Below, one piece after another: positions 19,429-28,499 of a DNA stretch of 64,000 bases (positions are counted from its first letter, which is position 1; the number at the start of each line of letters is the position of its first letter). A program made the translations under genes and the position numbers. Below the pieces are notes generated by a model. The model was not told where the DNA came from and made no database searches. It saw only the letters and a program-made list of their open reading frames with translations. Source of the stretch: Acidisoma sp. PAMC 29798 (GTDB lineage: Bacteria > Pseudomonadota > Alphaproteobacteria > Acetobacterales > Acetobacteraceae); the NCBI RefSeq assembly GCF_030252425.1, contig NZ_CP126994.1:4211001-4275000 (forward strand), written 5' to 3'.

Positions 19429-19734
19429 ATGGCCAAAACTTCCCAGGTCAACCGTAACGCCAAGCGCGAGCGCATGTCTGCTCGTGACAAGGTGAAGCGC
19501 GCGGCATTGAAGTCGATCGTGAAAGACCGCGCCCTTCCGGTGGAAGAGCGGTTCGAGGCTTCTGTGAAGCTCGCGGCTTTGCCGCGCAACGGTGCGCCCA
19601 CGCGCATTCGTCTGCGCTGTGAGCTGTCGGGTCGTTCACGCGCGAACTATCGCAAGTTCCGCCTGAGCCGCATTGCGCTTCGTGACCTTGCCAGTGCCGG
19701 GCAGATCCCTGGCATGGTCAAGGCGAGCTGGTAA
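19429..19734 (+). CDS. rpsN: 30S ribosomal protein S14
   Basis: A 101-residue S14 of the long, zinc-independent type: it lacks the two CxxC pairs of the short form. The C-terminal block [19 protein letters not shown] is conserved. It follows rplE after a 77-bp gap, the largest within the spc block, and has a CGGAGGA ribosome-binding site. Confidence 0.98.
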   Translation: MAKTSQVNRNAKRERMSARDKVKRAALKSIVKDRALPVEERFEASVKLAALPRNGAPTRIRLRCELSGRSRANYRKFRLSRIALRDLASAGQIPGMVKASW

Positions 19735-19750
19735 GGAAAGGGGATCTTCC

Positions 19751-20149
19751 ATGTCTATGTCCGATCCCTTGGGGGATATGCTGACCCGCATTCGTAATGC
19801 GCAGCGATCCAACCACAGCGTCTGCGTCGCCCCGGCGTCCCGCCTGCGCGCCAATGTTCTCGATGTGCTGAAGCGCGAAGGCTTTATCCGCGGCTTCTCC
19901 AGCGAAGAACTGCGGCCTGGCATCGCCCAGCTTCGCATCGAGCTGAAATACAACGAAGGCCAGCCGGTTATTAAGGAGATCACACGCGTCTCCCGCCCCG
20001 GCCGACGCGTCTATTCGAAGATCAAGGAGCTGCCGCGGGTTTATAGCGGCCTCGGCGTCTCGATCCTGTCCACGCCGCGTGGCGTGATGAGCGACCAGGA
20101 GGCTCGCGCTGCCAATGTTGGCGGCGAAGTCCTCTGCCGCGTCTTCTGA
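19751..20149 (+). CDS. rpsH: 30S ribosomal protein S8
   Basis: A 132-residue S8. ATG 19751 gives [18 protein letters not shown]; a second in-frame ATG at 19757 gives the shorter canonical start. The C-terminal S-T-P-R-G-V-M motif is intact. In enterobacteria S8 represses the spc operon through a site at rplE; no such site was identified here. Confidence 0.97.
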   Translation: MSMSDPLGDMLTRIRNAQRSNHSVCVAPASRLRANVLDVLKREGFIRGFSSEELRPGIAQLRIELKYNEGQPVIKEITRVSRPGRRVYSKIKELPRVYSGLGVSILSTPRGVMSDQEARAANVGGEVLCRVF

Positions 20150-20162
20150 GGGGGCTGGATCA

Positions 20163-20696
20163 ATGTCACGTGTAGGCAAATATCCGGTCGTCATTCCTGC
20201 CGGGGTCGACGTTTCCGTCACCAACAATATCCTGGTGGCGAAGGGCAAGCTCGGCGAGTTGAGGCTGCCATTGACCGACCTGGTCGATACCACGGTCGCC
20301 GATGGCCGCGTCACGGTCGTGCCGCGTTCCAAGGCCGCGAATTCCCGCATGATGTGGGGCACAACGCGTGCCCTCGTCGCGAACATGCTCAAGGGCGTGT
20401 CCATTGGCTTTGCGAAGTCGATGGATGTGACCGGCACGGGCTATCGCGCTGCGGTTCAGGGCAAGAACCTGGTCATTAACCTCGGCTATTCGCATGATGT
20501 GGTCTATGCGATCCCGGAAGGGATCAAGATCACCTGCGACAAGCCGACGGCGATCCGGGTCGAGGGTGTGGACAAGCGGTTGGTTGGTCAGGTTGCGGCC
20601 GAAATTCGGTCCAAGCGTCCGCCGGAGCCCTATAAGGGCAAGGGCGTTCGGTACACCGACGAGACCATCCGCCGTAAAGAAGGTAAGAAGAAGTAA
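20163..20696 (+). CDS. rplF: 50S ribosomal protein L6
   Basis: A 177-residue L6 starting [17 protein letters not shown], with the C-terminal block [17 protein letters not shown]. It sits near the sarcin-ricin loop. Its stop shares one base with the rplR start (TAATG). Confidence 0.98.
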   Translation: MSRVGKYPVVIPAGVDVSVTNNILVAKGKLGELRLPLTDLVDTTVADGRVTVVPRSKAANSRMMWGTTRALVANMLKGVSIGFAKSMDVTGTGYRAAVQGKNLVINLGYSHDVVYAIPEGIKITCDKPTAIRVEGVDKRLVGQVAAEIRSKRPPEPYKGKGVRYTDETIRRKEGKKK

Positions 20697-21058
20697 TGAG
20701 CGCGAACCAGGATCTCCGGGAGCGTCGGCGGGAGCGTCTGCGCTTCCAGCTGCGCCAGAAATCCGGTGGCCGGGTGCGGCTGTCGGTGTTTCGCTCCAGC
20801 AAGCACATCTACGCCCAGGTCATCGACGATGTCGCTGGCCGCACCTTGGCCGCTGCGTCCAGCATCGATCCCGATCTGCTGGAAGCGCTGAAGACGGGCG
20901 CCGACAAGGACGCGGCCTCGGCCGTCGGCAAGCTGGTCGCCGAGCGTGCGATCGCAAATGGCGTCAAGGAAGTCGTGTTCGATCGCGGCTCGTATCTGTA
21001 CCACGGTCGCGTCAAGGCGCTTGCGGAGGCTGCCCGCGAGGGCGGCCTGGCCTTCTAA
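20696..21058 (+). CDS. rplR: 50S ribosomal protein L18
   Basis: A 120-residue L18, a 5S rRNA binder. The core [18 protein letters not shown] and the end [20 protein letters not shown] are typical. The start overlaps the rplF stop. Confidence 0.98.
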   Translation: MSANQDLRERRRERLRFQLRQKSGGRVRLSVFRSSKHIYAQVIDDVAGRTLAAASSIDPDLLEALKTGADKDAASAVGKLVAERAIANGVKEVVFDRGSYLYHGRVKALAEAAREGGLAF

Positions 21059-21073
21059 GGAGAACGAAGCAAA

Positions 21074-21646
21074 ATGGCACGGGATCCGAGGTCAGGCGGC
21101 GGCGGGCGTGAGCGCGAACGCGAGCACAACGACGAATTCATCGACAAGCTGGTCACCATCAACCGCGTCGCCAAGGTTGTTAAGGGCGGACGTCGTTTCG
21201 CCTTCGCAGCCCTGGTTGTGGTTGGCGACCAGAAGGGCCGCGTCGGCTTCGGCGCCGGCAAGGCGCGTGAAGTGCCGGAAGCGATCCGCAAGGCGACGGA
21301 GCGGGCCAAGCGCGGCCTTATCCGCGTGCCGATGAAGGAGGGTCGTACCCTCCATCATGATGCGCTGGGTCACTACGGCGCCGGTCATGTCATCCTGCGC
21401 GCGGCTCCGGCCGGCACGGGCATCATCGCCGGCGGCCCGATGCGTGCGGTTCTGGAAACCCTCGGCATTGGTGACGTCGTCGCCAAGTCCATGGGTAGCC
21501 GCAACCCGCACAACATGATCAAGGCGACCTTCGACGCTTTGCAGAACTGCGCCAGCCCGCGTTCGGTCGCGGCCCGTCGTGGCAAGAAGGTCTCCGACCT
21601 TCTCGGCAAGCGCGATATTCCTGGGGAGGCGGCAGATGTCGGCTGA
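21074..21646 (+). CDS. rpsE: 30S ribosomal protein S5
   Basis: A 190-residue S5. The N-terminal double-stranded-RNA-binding fold contains [20 protein letters not shown], and the C-terminal domain contains [13 protein letters not shown]. It is an accuracy-linked protein at the mRNA entry site. Its end overlaps the rpmD start by 11 bp. Confidence 0.98.
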   Translation: MARDPRSGGGGREREREHNDEFIDKLVTINRVAKVVKGGRRFAFAALVVVGDQKGRVGFGAGKAREVPEAIRKATERAKRGLIRVPMKEGRTLHHDALGHYGAGHVILRAAPAGTGIIAGGPMRAVLETLGIGDVVAKSMGSRNPHNMIKATFDALQNCASPRSVAARRGKKVSDLLGKRDIPGEAADVG

Positions 21647-21827
21647 TCGCACCGTAACAGTAAGACAACTCGTCTCCGGCAATGGGCAGAAGCCCGGCCA
21701 GCAGGCGACGCTGAAAGGCCTTGGCCTGAACAAGATCCGCCGCGAGCGCACCTTGGAGGATACTCCTTCGGTGCGCGGCATGATCCGTAAGGTCGCCCAT
21801 CTGATCCAGGTTATCGAGCAGGTCTGA
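21636..21827 (+). CDS. rpmD: 50S ribosomal protein L30
   Basis: A 63-residue L30. ATG 21636 gives [20 protein letters not shown], inside the end of rpsE and preceded by GGGGAGG. The core [20 protein letters not shown] is typical. Confidence 0.97.
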   Translation: MSADRTVTVRQLVSGNGQKPGQQATLKGLGLNKIRRERTLEDTPSVRGMIRKVAHLIQVIEQV

Positions 21828-21856
21828 CGGCAGCGTCAGGACCCAGGATTGACACC

Positions 21857-22342
21857 ATGAAGTTGAATGAACTGCGCGACAATGCCGGCGCCCGCCCCAA
21901 GTCCAAGCGACTTGGCCGTGGCATCGGCTCCGGCAAGGGCAAGACGTCCGGCCGCGGCGTGAAGGGCCAGAAGGCGCGAGAGGGTGTGTCCCTCAACGGC
22001 TTCGAAGGCGGTCAGCTGCCGATCTATCGTCGTCTTCCGAAGCGTGGCTTCCGCAACGTGAACCGCAAGGTCTTCACGCCGCTGAACCTCGACGTGATCG
22101 AGAAGGCCATTGTGGACGGCAAGATCGATGCCAGCCAGACCATCACAGAAGTGGCGCTGCGCGCTGCCGGCGTGATCGGGCCAGGCAAGTTGGACGGTAT
22201 TCGTCTGCTGGGCCGCGGTGAGATCACCCGCGCGGTGACGGTTGCGGTCTCCGGCGCTTCGGCGACGGCGATCGCGGCGATCGAAAAGGCGGGCGGCAAG
22301 GTCGAATTGCTGAACGCTCCGGCGGAAGCCGCAGCGGCGTAA
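21857..22342 (+). CDS. rplO: 50S ribosomal protein L15
   Basis: A 161-residue L15. The Gly-rich N-terminal arm [18 protein letters not shown] and the segment [18 protein letters not shown] are intact. In most bacteria secY follows directly. Here a hairpin terminator and an acyltransferase follow, so this is the last gene of the operon. Confidence 0.98.
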   Translation: MKLNELRDNAGARPKSKRLGRGIGSGKGKTSGRGVKGQKAREGVSLNGFEGGQLPIYRRLPKRGFRNVNRKVFTPLNLDVIEKAIVDGKIDASQTITEVALRAAGVIGPGKLDGIRLLGRGEITRAVTVAVSGASATAIAAIEKAGGKVELLNAPAEAAAA

Positions 22343-22366
22343 ATCTCGGCCCGACGGGTTGAAGAG

Positions 22367-22407
22367 AGGGGCGGCGGACCGGAAGGTGCGTCGCCCCTTT
22401 GCGTTTT
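22367..22407 (+). terminator. Probable terminator of the ribosomal operon after rplO
   Basis: Arms 22367-22376 (AGGGGCGGCG) and 22389-22398 (CGTCGCCCCT) pair over 10 bp with one G-T wobble. A T-rich stretch, TTGCGTTTT, follows. The position 25 bp after rplO supports a true operon end. Confidence 0.65.
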
Positions 22408-22449
22408 GGTGCCATTGACGCCGCGCGGCCTCTGCGGTGGAAGGGTTGC

Positions 22450-23553
22450 ATGCGCAAGGAAAGCATTGCTCTCACCTCGATCCGTGGCTTTGCGGCCTTG
22501 TGGGTTGTCGGCCTCCACTTCGACCTCAACATGGGCCTAGTGGGTTACAAGCTTTGGCCCGGGCTGGTTCATTACGGCTATGCCGGCGTGGATATCTTCT
22601 TCATCCTGAGCGGCTTTATCCTGACCACCGTCTATCGCGGGTTGGAATGGCGCGGCGTCGGCCGCTTCCTGACGCGACGCGCCTTTCGCATCTATCCGAT
22701 GCATTGGGCGGTCATTGCCGGAATGCTGCTGATCTGGGTAGACGCCTATCTGCGCTTCGGGGTTCACAATCAGGAGCAGCAGCTGCGGTGGCTGCCCGTC
22801 TTCTCCCTGATGCTGCAACCCTTGATCTATCACCGGCTGATGTGGAATGCGGTGAGCTGGTCGGTCGGGATCGAAGTGATTTGCTACATCCTGTTCCCCA
22901 TCGCCATCATGCGGCTGCGCGTCGCCCCGATCTGGGTCCTGGCCGGCGTGATCGTCGCTCTGGCGGGGCTGGAACATCACATCCAGATTTACGATCTCTA
23001 TGTCTGGGGCGATGGCGCTGTGGCGCGCGGCTTGGTCGGCTTTGGCTTGGGCATGGCGTTGCGGCTGCTGTCCGAAAAGATCGCCGATCCCTCGCGCTTG
23101 GTGGCGTCGGTGATCGAGCTGATCGCGCTGGGTTGCATCGTGGTCGCGGCGAGCATCGGGCAGGGGCCATACATTCCCCTCTTCGCCGGGTTGCTGATCG
23201 TCGCCTTGTCTTGGGAGAGCGGCATCGTCGCTTGGGCGCTCAATGCCCGCTGGTGCTTCTGGCTCGGCCGCATCTCCTATTCCGTCTATCTGACGCATGA
23301 GGAGATGATCGGTCTCGTCTGGCCGCATTTCCCGGCCACGCGCCTGCCGTTCAGCCATCGGGTCGATGGCATCGTCTGGACCCTGATGGTTCTCGGCCTC
23401 GTCTTGGCGCTGTCGACAGTGACTTGGTACTGCATCGAGGAGCCGTTTCGCAAACTCGGCGGTTGGCTCGGGCGGAGAGTCGAAGAGCGGCCGGTGGCGC
23501 GGCTGGCGGATAGCGCTTCGCTCATCCGCCCTACGAGTCGAGGCGCCGTGTAG
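22450..23553 (+). CDS. Acyltransferase family 3 (OafA/YrhL-like) membrane protein
   Basis: About 367 residues and roughly ten hydrophobic segments. The start ALTSIRGFAALWVVGLHF and the block GYAGVDIFFILSGFILTTVY are the hallmark of acyltransferase 3, inner-membrane O-acyltransferases that usually decorate polysaccharide, LPS or peptidoglycan. The segment YSVYLTHEEMIGLVW lies near the end. ATG 22450 has GGAAGGG upstream. The last ~11 residues (LADSASLIRPTS onward) are encoded by a REP-like repeat and read as an add-on tail. Confidence 0.87.
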   Translation: MRKESIALTSIRGFAALWVVGLHFDLNMGLVGYKLWPGLVHYGYAGVDIFFILSGFILTTVYRGLEWRGVGRFLTRRAFRIYPMHWAVIAGMLLIWVDAYLRFGVHNQEQQLRWLPVFSLMLQPLIYHRLMWNAVSWSVGIEVICYILFPIAIMRLRVAPIWVLAGVIVALAGLEHHIQIYDLYVWGDGAVARGLVGFGLGMALRLLSEKIADPSRLVASVIELIALGCIVVAASIGQGPYIPLFAGLLIVALSWESGIVAWALNARWCFWLGRISYSVYLTHEEMIGLVWPHFPATRLPFSHRVDGIVWTLMVLGLVLALSTVTWYCIEEPFRKLGGWLGRRVEERPVARLADSASLIRPTSRGAV

Positions 23554-23579
23554 GGCGGATGAGCGAAGCGTTATCCGCC
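23505..23579. repeat. Head-to-head pair of REP-like elements
   Basis: Arm 23505-23534 (GGCGGATAGCGCTTCGCTCA...) and arm 23550-23579 (GTAGGGCGGATGAGCGAAGC...) are reverse complements over 30 bp with one mismatch and a 15-bp spacer. The left arm codes the acyltransferase C-terminus, and the right arm contains both its stop (23551-23553) and the pheA stop (23571-23573). The structure could act as a bidirectional terminator. Confidence 0.9.
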
Positions 23580-24431
23580 AATATCCATCTGCTGAGCGAG
23601 CCGGAACAGCGCCGCCGGATAGACCCCGAGAATGCGCGTCTCATGCGAGAAGAAGGCGAGCTCTTCCAGCGCAAGCCGCAGATTCGGATGCTCGGGATGA
23701 CCCTCGACCTCACACAGGAATTGCGTCGCGGTGAACTGACCACCGACCATGTAGCTTTCGAGCTTGGTCATATTGACGCCATTGGTGGCAAATCCGCCCA
23801 GGGCCTTGTAGAGCGCCGCCGGCACGTTGCGGACCCGGAAGACGAAGGTCGTCATCAGCCCGTCCGTATCGGGGGCCGCGAGCCGTGGCTCCAACGCCGC
23901 GACATAGAAGCGGGTCGTGTTATGGGCCGCGTCCTCGACATTGCGGAGCAGGATGTCGAGCCCATACAGCTCGGCGGCGAGGGACGAGGCGATGGCCGCA
24001 TCTTCCGGCCGGCCCCAGTCCGCCACCAAGGCGGCGCTACCGGCGGTGTCGGCCTCGATGACCGGAACCATGTCGTGCGCGCGCAATAGACGACGGACCT
24101 GACCGAGCGCCACCGCATGGCTATGCACTCGCCGCACGACGTCGATCGTGGCGCCCGGAACGCCGAGCAGGCAATGCTCGACGCGCTCGAAATGCTCGCC
24201 GACGATGGCAAGGCCGCTATCGGGCAGCAGGGAATGGATATCGGGCACGCGACCCGCGAGGCTGTTTTCACAAGGCAGCATGGCGAGCCCGGCGCGGCCT
24301 TCGCGCACGGCGTCGATGGTTGCCTCGAAGGTCGGGCAGGGCAGCGTCATCATCGCGGGGAAGGCTTTGCGACAGGCGAGGTCGGAATAGGCGCCCGGCA
24401 CGCCCTGAAAAGCGATCAATCCCATGGTCAT
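23571..24431 (-). CDS. pheA: Prephenate dehydratase
   Basis: About 286 residues. It converts prephenate to phenylpyruvate in phenylalanine synthesis. The dehydratase domain begins IAFQGVPGAYSDLACRKAF and carries the NTTRF motif; a C-terminal ACT domain (ALYKALGGFATNGVNMTKLE) senses phenylalanine. No chorismate mutase domain is fused. ATG 24431 or 24425 is preferred by homology; the frame is open to 24536. The final residues Ile-Gly-Gly and the stop come from a REP-like repeat. Confidence 0.93.
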   Translation of the reverse strand: MTMGLIAFQGVPGAYSDLACRKAFPAMMTLPCPTFEATIDAVREGRAGLAMLPCENSLAGRVPDIHSLLPDSGLAIVGEHFERVEHCLLGVPGATIDVVRRVHSHAVALGQVRRLLRAHDMVPVIEADTAGSAALVADWGRPEDAAIASSLAAELYGLDILLRNVEDAAHNTTRFYVAALEPRLAAPDTDGLMTTFVFRVRNVPAALYKALGGFATNGVNMTKLESYMVGGQFTATQFLCEVEGHPEHPNLRLALEELAFFSHETRILGVYPAALFRLAQQMDIGG

Positions 24432-24647
24432 GAAGAGGTCATTTCGGGCGCAGCGGTCATGGGCGGGAAAATCGGCGTCATCGGGGACCTCGATCGAAGG
24501 ATCGCCACCTGGGCGGGTTGATGCGCTGGTAGCCATTCCCTATGGTGCGGGCAAGTTCGGGGCGTGTTCCGCGATTGCTGCATGGCGGCCACGGCCGCCC
24601 GGTTGCCACGCCGCCCCCGTTCGCTCGGATAGTGCTGGGGTCGGTGC

Positions 24648-25751
24648 ATGGCAGGTTTGGAAGGCAACAAGGCTTTCGCGGCGGTACTCGTCGCCGGGAT
24701 GGCCTTTATGGTTGCAGGCTTCGTCGCGGATCTCGTGGTTCATCCCGAGGAACTCGAAAAGACCGCCATCACCATCCAAGGTGCGGCCGAATCGATGGGC
24801 GGGCCCGCCCGCGTCATCATTCCCACCATCCTGCCCCTCATGGCCAAGGCCGATGTCTCGGCCGGCGCCTCTACCACCGCCCAGGCCTGCGGGTCCTGCC
24901 ATAGCTTCACGCAAGGCGGCGCCGCGATGGTCGGCCCCAACCTCTATAATGTCGTAGGCGCCAAGGTGGCCGCTGCTGCTGGCTATAGCTTTTCCTCGGC
25001 GCTGACCAAGGTCGGCGGCACCTGGACCTATGAGCAGCTCAACAAATGGCTGTACGACCCGCAGAGCTTCGCGCCCGGCACGCACATGACCTATCCGGGC
25101 ATGCGCAGCATCCAGAGCCGCGCCGACGTCATCGGCTACCTGCGCAGCCTATCGACCGCGCCGGTGGCTCTGCCGACTTCGGCTGAGGTCGCGGCCGCCC
25201 AGGCCGCGCAGAAGAAAGAGGAATCGGCCGCGGCCGTGCCCGCCGGCGGTGGCGCGCCTGCAGCACCAGTCGGGCCCAGCCTCAACCAGCTCCTGGCCAG
25301 TGCCGATCCCGGCAAGGGTGGGGATTTCGCGGCCCAGGCGTGTGGGTCCTGCCACAGCTTCACCAAGGGCGGCGCCGCCATGGTCGGCCCCAATCTGTAT
25401 GACATGGTCGGCGCGCCCATTGCCGGCACGCCGGGCTATTCCTTCTCGCCCTCCCTCAAAAAGGTCGGGGGCAATTGGGATTTTGGAAAGCTGGATGATT
25501 GGCTGACCAATCCTCAGCATTTCGCGCCGGGCACGACAATGAGCTACGCGGGCATTCCGCAGCCCAAGATGCGGGCCAATGTGGTCGATTATCTGCGCAC
25601 CCTGTCCGACAAGCCGGTGGCCTTGCCGGCCGCCGCCGCCGCACCGGGCAAGATGCCCGCACCGGCCGCGAAGTCGAATGCCCCGGTGGCGAAAACTGCC
25701 GATACGACGACGCCTGGGGCCAAGACCGGCACCCAGACGCCCAACCCGTAA
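24648..25751 (+). CDS. Membrane-anchored di-heme cytochrome c with duplicated domain
   Basis: 367 residues. One N-terminal hydrophobic helix (about residues 8-26) anchors two class I cytochrome c domains. Each has the haem site QACGSCHSFT followed by GGAAMVGPNLY, and each has a candidate Met ligand (GTHMTYPGM and GTTMSYAGI). An Ala/Pro-rich linker joins the domains, and a similar low-complexity tail ends the protein. The near-identity of the two haem segments points to tandem duplication within the gene. It probably transfers electrons in the periplasm; the partner is unknown. It is divergent from pheA and followed by hisN after 9 bp. Confidence 0.9.
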   Translation: MAGLEGNKAFAAVLVAGMAFMVAGFVADLVVHPEELEKTAITIQGAAESMGGPARVIIPTILPLMAKADVSAGASTTAQACGSCHSFTQGGAAMVGPNLYNVVGAKVAAAAGYSFSSALTKVGGTWTYEQLNKWLYDPQSFAPGTHMTYPGMRSIQSRADVIGYLRSLSTAPVALPTSAEVAAAQAAQKKEESAAAVPAGGGAPAAPVGPSLNQLLASADPGKGGDFAAQACGSCHSFTKGGAAMVGPNLYDMVGAPIAGTPGYSFSPSLKKVGGNWDFGKLDDWLTNPQHFAPGTTMSYAGIPQPKMRANVVDYLRTLSDKPVALPAAAAAPGKMPAPAAKSNAPVAKTADTTTPGAKTGTQTPNP

Positions 25752-25760
25752 CGTCTCACC

Positions 25761-26546
25761 ATGAGCGCGACGACGGGGTTTCTGGACATCGCGCTCGCTT
25801 TGGCGGATGCGGCGGCCGTGGTGGTGCGGCCGCATTTCCGCGCCGGCCTGGTGCCGGACGATAAGGCCGATGACAGCCCGGTGACGCTGGCCGACCGAGC
25901 CGCCGAGCAGGCGATGCGCGCCATTCTTGCCGAGCATTGCCCCGACCATGCGGTCATCGGCGAGGAATTCGGCGCCACCGGCACCACCGGCAGCGGCCTG
26001 CGTTGGGTGTTGGACCCCATCGACGGCACCCGCGCCTTCATCACCGGGCGCACCACCTTCGGCACCCTGATCGCCCTGATCGAGGATGAGACGCCGATCA
26101 TCGGCATCATCGACCAGCCCATCACGGGGGAGCGTTGGGTCGGCGTCGCCGGCCGCCCCACCGTTTTCACCGGCCCGCTGGGTGGACGCGCGGGATGCCG
26201 ACCCTGCCCGAGCCTGGGGCAGGCAGAACTCTCCTGCACCAGCCCGGATATCTTCGACGACAGAACGCGGCCGGCTTTTGCGCGCATGCGCGCCGCCGTG
26301 CGCCGCACGAGTTGGGGCGGCGATTGCTATGCCTATGGGCTGCTGGCCCTCGGGCAGATCGACGTCATTGCCGAAGCGGACATGAAACCGTGGGACTGGG
26401 CGGCGCTCGTGCCGGTCATTACCGGCGCCGGCGGCAGCGTGACCGATTGGTCCGGCGCGCCGTTGCGGCTCGACGGCAATGGCGACGTGCTGGCGCTGGG
26501 CGATGCGGCGCTGCTGGCGCCTGCGATCCGGGTGCTTGCTGACTAA
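25761..26546 (+). CDS. hisN: Histidinol-phosphatase, inositol monophosphatase type
   Basis: 261 residues of the IMPase superfamily. Metal ligands are visible in VIGEEFG, VLDPIDGTRAF and PWDWAALVPV. The form with RAFITGRTTFGTLIAL is typical of HisN-type histidinol-phosphate phosphatase, which performs the penultimate step of histidine synthesis in many alphaproteobacteria and actinobacteria. A general inositol monophosphatase is the alternative. It follows the cytochrome gene closely without functional link. Confidence 0.85.
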   Translation: MSATTGFLDIALALADAAAVVVRPHFRAGLVPDDKADDSPVTLADRAAEQAMRAILAEHCPDHAVIGEEFGATGTTGSGLRWVLDPIDGTRAFITGRTTFGTLIALIEDETPIIGIIDQPITGERWVGVAGRPTVFTGPLGGRAGCRPCPSLGQAELSCTSPDIFDDRTRPAFARMRAAVRRTSWGGDCYAYGLLALGQIDVIAEADMKPWDWAALVPVITGAGGSVTDWSGAPLRLDGNGDVLALGDAALLAPAIRVLAD

Positions 26547-26654
26547 ACCGTCACCTCCCCTCGACGGATCAGGGCTTTCGATCCGGCAGCGGACGTTCCA
26601 TTAATAACGCAGACCAGCCGTCAAAAATCGGTTTGCAAGGATTGGGGAGGATTG

Positions 26655-28493
26655 ATGCAGCGACGGACCTTCCTGACCGCCTCGGCCGGGCTTCTCGCCC
26701 TGCCACTGGGCGCGCGTGCGCAAAGCATTCCGACGGGTGGATACGGCGTCGCTGTCACGGGGATGCCGGCATTGCCGGCTGGTTTCACCGCCTTCCCCTA
26801 CGTCAATCCCAATGCCCCCAAGGGCGGCGCCGTGACCTTCAGTGAAGTCGGCGGCTTTGACAGCTTCAATCCCTTCATCATTCGCGGCACCCCGGCGGCT
26901 GGCGCCAGTTACTTGTGGGATACGTTGCTGCGCCCGTCCTCCGATGAGGCGAATGCCGCTTATGGCTTGGTCGCTGAAACCATCCAGATCGCTCCGGACC
27001 ATAGCAGCGTGACCTTCGATCTGCGCCCCGAAGCGCGTTTCGCGGATGGCACGCCCGTGCGCGCCAGCGATCTTGCCTGGAGCTTCAAGACCTTCCGCAG
27101 CCAGGGTCAGCCCTTTTTCCAGACCTATTACGCGGCGGTGTCTGCGGTCGAAGTATCCGGCGACCATCGCGCGATCTTCCATCTCCACCCCGGCGCGGCG
27201 CGGGAATTGCCCCTGATTCTCGGGCAGCTGTCTGTCATGTCCGAGGCGTGGTGGAAGGGCCGTGATTTCACCGCGCCGCTGATCGCACCGCCCTTGGGGT
27301 CCGGCCCATACGGGATCGAGTCCGTCGCGCTCAACCGGTCCGTCACCTATCGTCGCCGTGCCGACTACTGGGCGGTAAACTTGCCGGTGTGTCGCGGCTT
27401 CTTCAATTTCGACCGCATCACCTTCGAGTATTTCGGCGATCCCAGCGTCGCGATGGAGGCCTTCAAGGCAGGTGAGATCGACTTTCGGGACGAGAATATT
27501 TCGAAGAACTGGTTCACCGGCTACAATTTTCCAGCGGTTCAGAAAGGCCTCGTCCGCAAAGAAGTCTTCGCCAATCATCTGCCGACGGGCATGCAAGGCT
27601 TCGGCATGAATACCCGGCGCCCGGTCTTTGCGGACGCACGCGTTCGCCAGGCGGTCGCGATGGCCTATGATTTCGAATGGCAGAACAAGACGCTGTTCTA
27701 TGGCGGCTACAAGCGCAGCCTGAGCTATTTCAACAATAGCGACCTCGCCTCCTCCGGTGTGCCTGCCGGCGCAGAACTCGCCCTGCTGGAGCCATATCGC
27801 GCCCAGCTTCCACCGGAGCTTTTCACCCAGCCCTTCACGCTGCCGGTGAATGACGGGTCCGGCAACAATCGCCCGGCGCTGCTGGCGGCCCTCAAGCTTT
27901 TGAAGACAGCGGGCTGGACCGTGCAAGACCGCGAAATGAAGAACGCGGCCGGGCAGCCGCTGACCTTCGAAATTCTTCTCTATGATCCGTCGTTGGAACG
28001 GGCGACCCTGCCCTATGCGCAGGATCTGAAACGGCTCGGAATAACGGTGACGGTGCGGGTGATCGATCCGTCACAGTATCAGGCGCGGATGAACGCCTTC
28101 GATTACGACATGACCGTGGTGCTCATTCCCGAATCCGCGTCTCCGGGCAGCGAACAACGGGATTGGTGGGGCTCCGCTGCCGCGAAGCTCGCTGGCAGCA
28201 ATAACCAGATGGGTGCGTCGAGCCCGGTCATCGACGCCCTGGTCGAGACGGTCATCGCGGCCAAAGACAGGAGCGAGTTGCTCGCCGCCACCCATGCGCT
28301 GGACCGCGTGCTGCTCTGGGGCTGGTATGTCGTGCCGCAATTCAATCTGGGCGCGTTCCGGCTCGCCTTCTGGAATGTCTTCGGTCATCCGACGCAATCC
28401 ATGCTGGCGGGTTTCGATATCGACAGCTGGTGGATCGACGCCGATCTCGCGCGGACGACAGATGCACAGCGGCATCATTCCAATGGCGTCTGA
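26655..28493 (+). CDS. yejA: ABC transporter periplasmic peptide-binding protein, YejA type
   Basis: About 612 residues of the SBP_bac_5 family. The N-terminus QRRTFLTASAGLLALPLGARA has a twin-arginine-like signal. The segment FPYVNPNAPKGGAVTFSEVGGFDSFNPF is characteristic of the YejA branch that serves microcin C-type and oligopeptide import. ATG 26655 has a strong GGGGAGG site. It heads the yejABEF operon; yejB starts 6 bp after its stop. Confidence 0.9.
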   Translation: MQRRTFLTASAGLLALPLGARAQSIPTGGYGVAVTGMPALPAGFTAFPYVNPNAPKGGAVTFSEVGGFDSFNPFIIRGTPAAGASYLWDTLLRPSSDEANAAYGLVAETIQIAPDHSSVTFDLRPEARFADGTPVRASDLAWSFKTFRSQGQPFFQTYYAAVSAVEVSGDHRAIFHLHPGAARELPLILGQLSVMSEAWWKGRDFTAPLIAPPLGSGPYGIESVALNRSVTYRRRADYWAVNLPVCRGFFNFDRITFEYFGDPSVAMEAFKAGEIDFRDENISKNWFTGYNFPAVQKGLVRKEVFANHLPTGMQGFGMNTRRPVFADARVRQAVAMAYDFEWQNKTLFYGGYKRSLSYFNNSDLASSGVPAGAELALLEPYRAQLPPELFTQPFTLPVNDGSGNNRPALLAALKLLKTAGWTVQDREMKNAAGQPLTFEILLYDPSLERATLPYAQDLKRLGITVTVRVIDPSQYQARMNAFDYDMTVVLIPESASPGSEQRDWWGSAAAKLAGSNNQMGASSPVIDALVETVIAAKDRSELLAATHALDRVLLWGWYVVPQFNLGAFRLAFWNVFGHPTQSMLAGFDIDSWWIDADLARTTDAQRHHSNGV

Positions 28494-28499
28494 GGGCTG

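Noticed and set aside
26601-27926. Long open frame antisense to yejA
   Set aside because: No motif; explained as a shadow of yejA.
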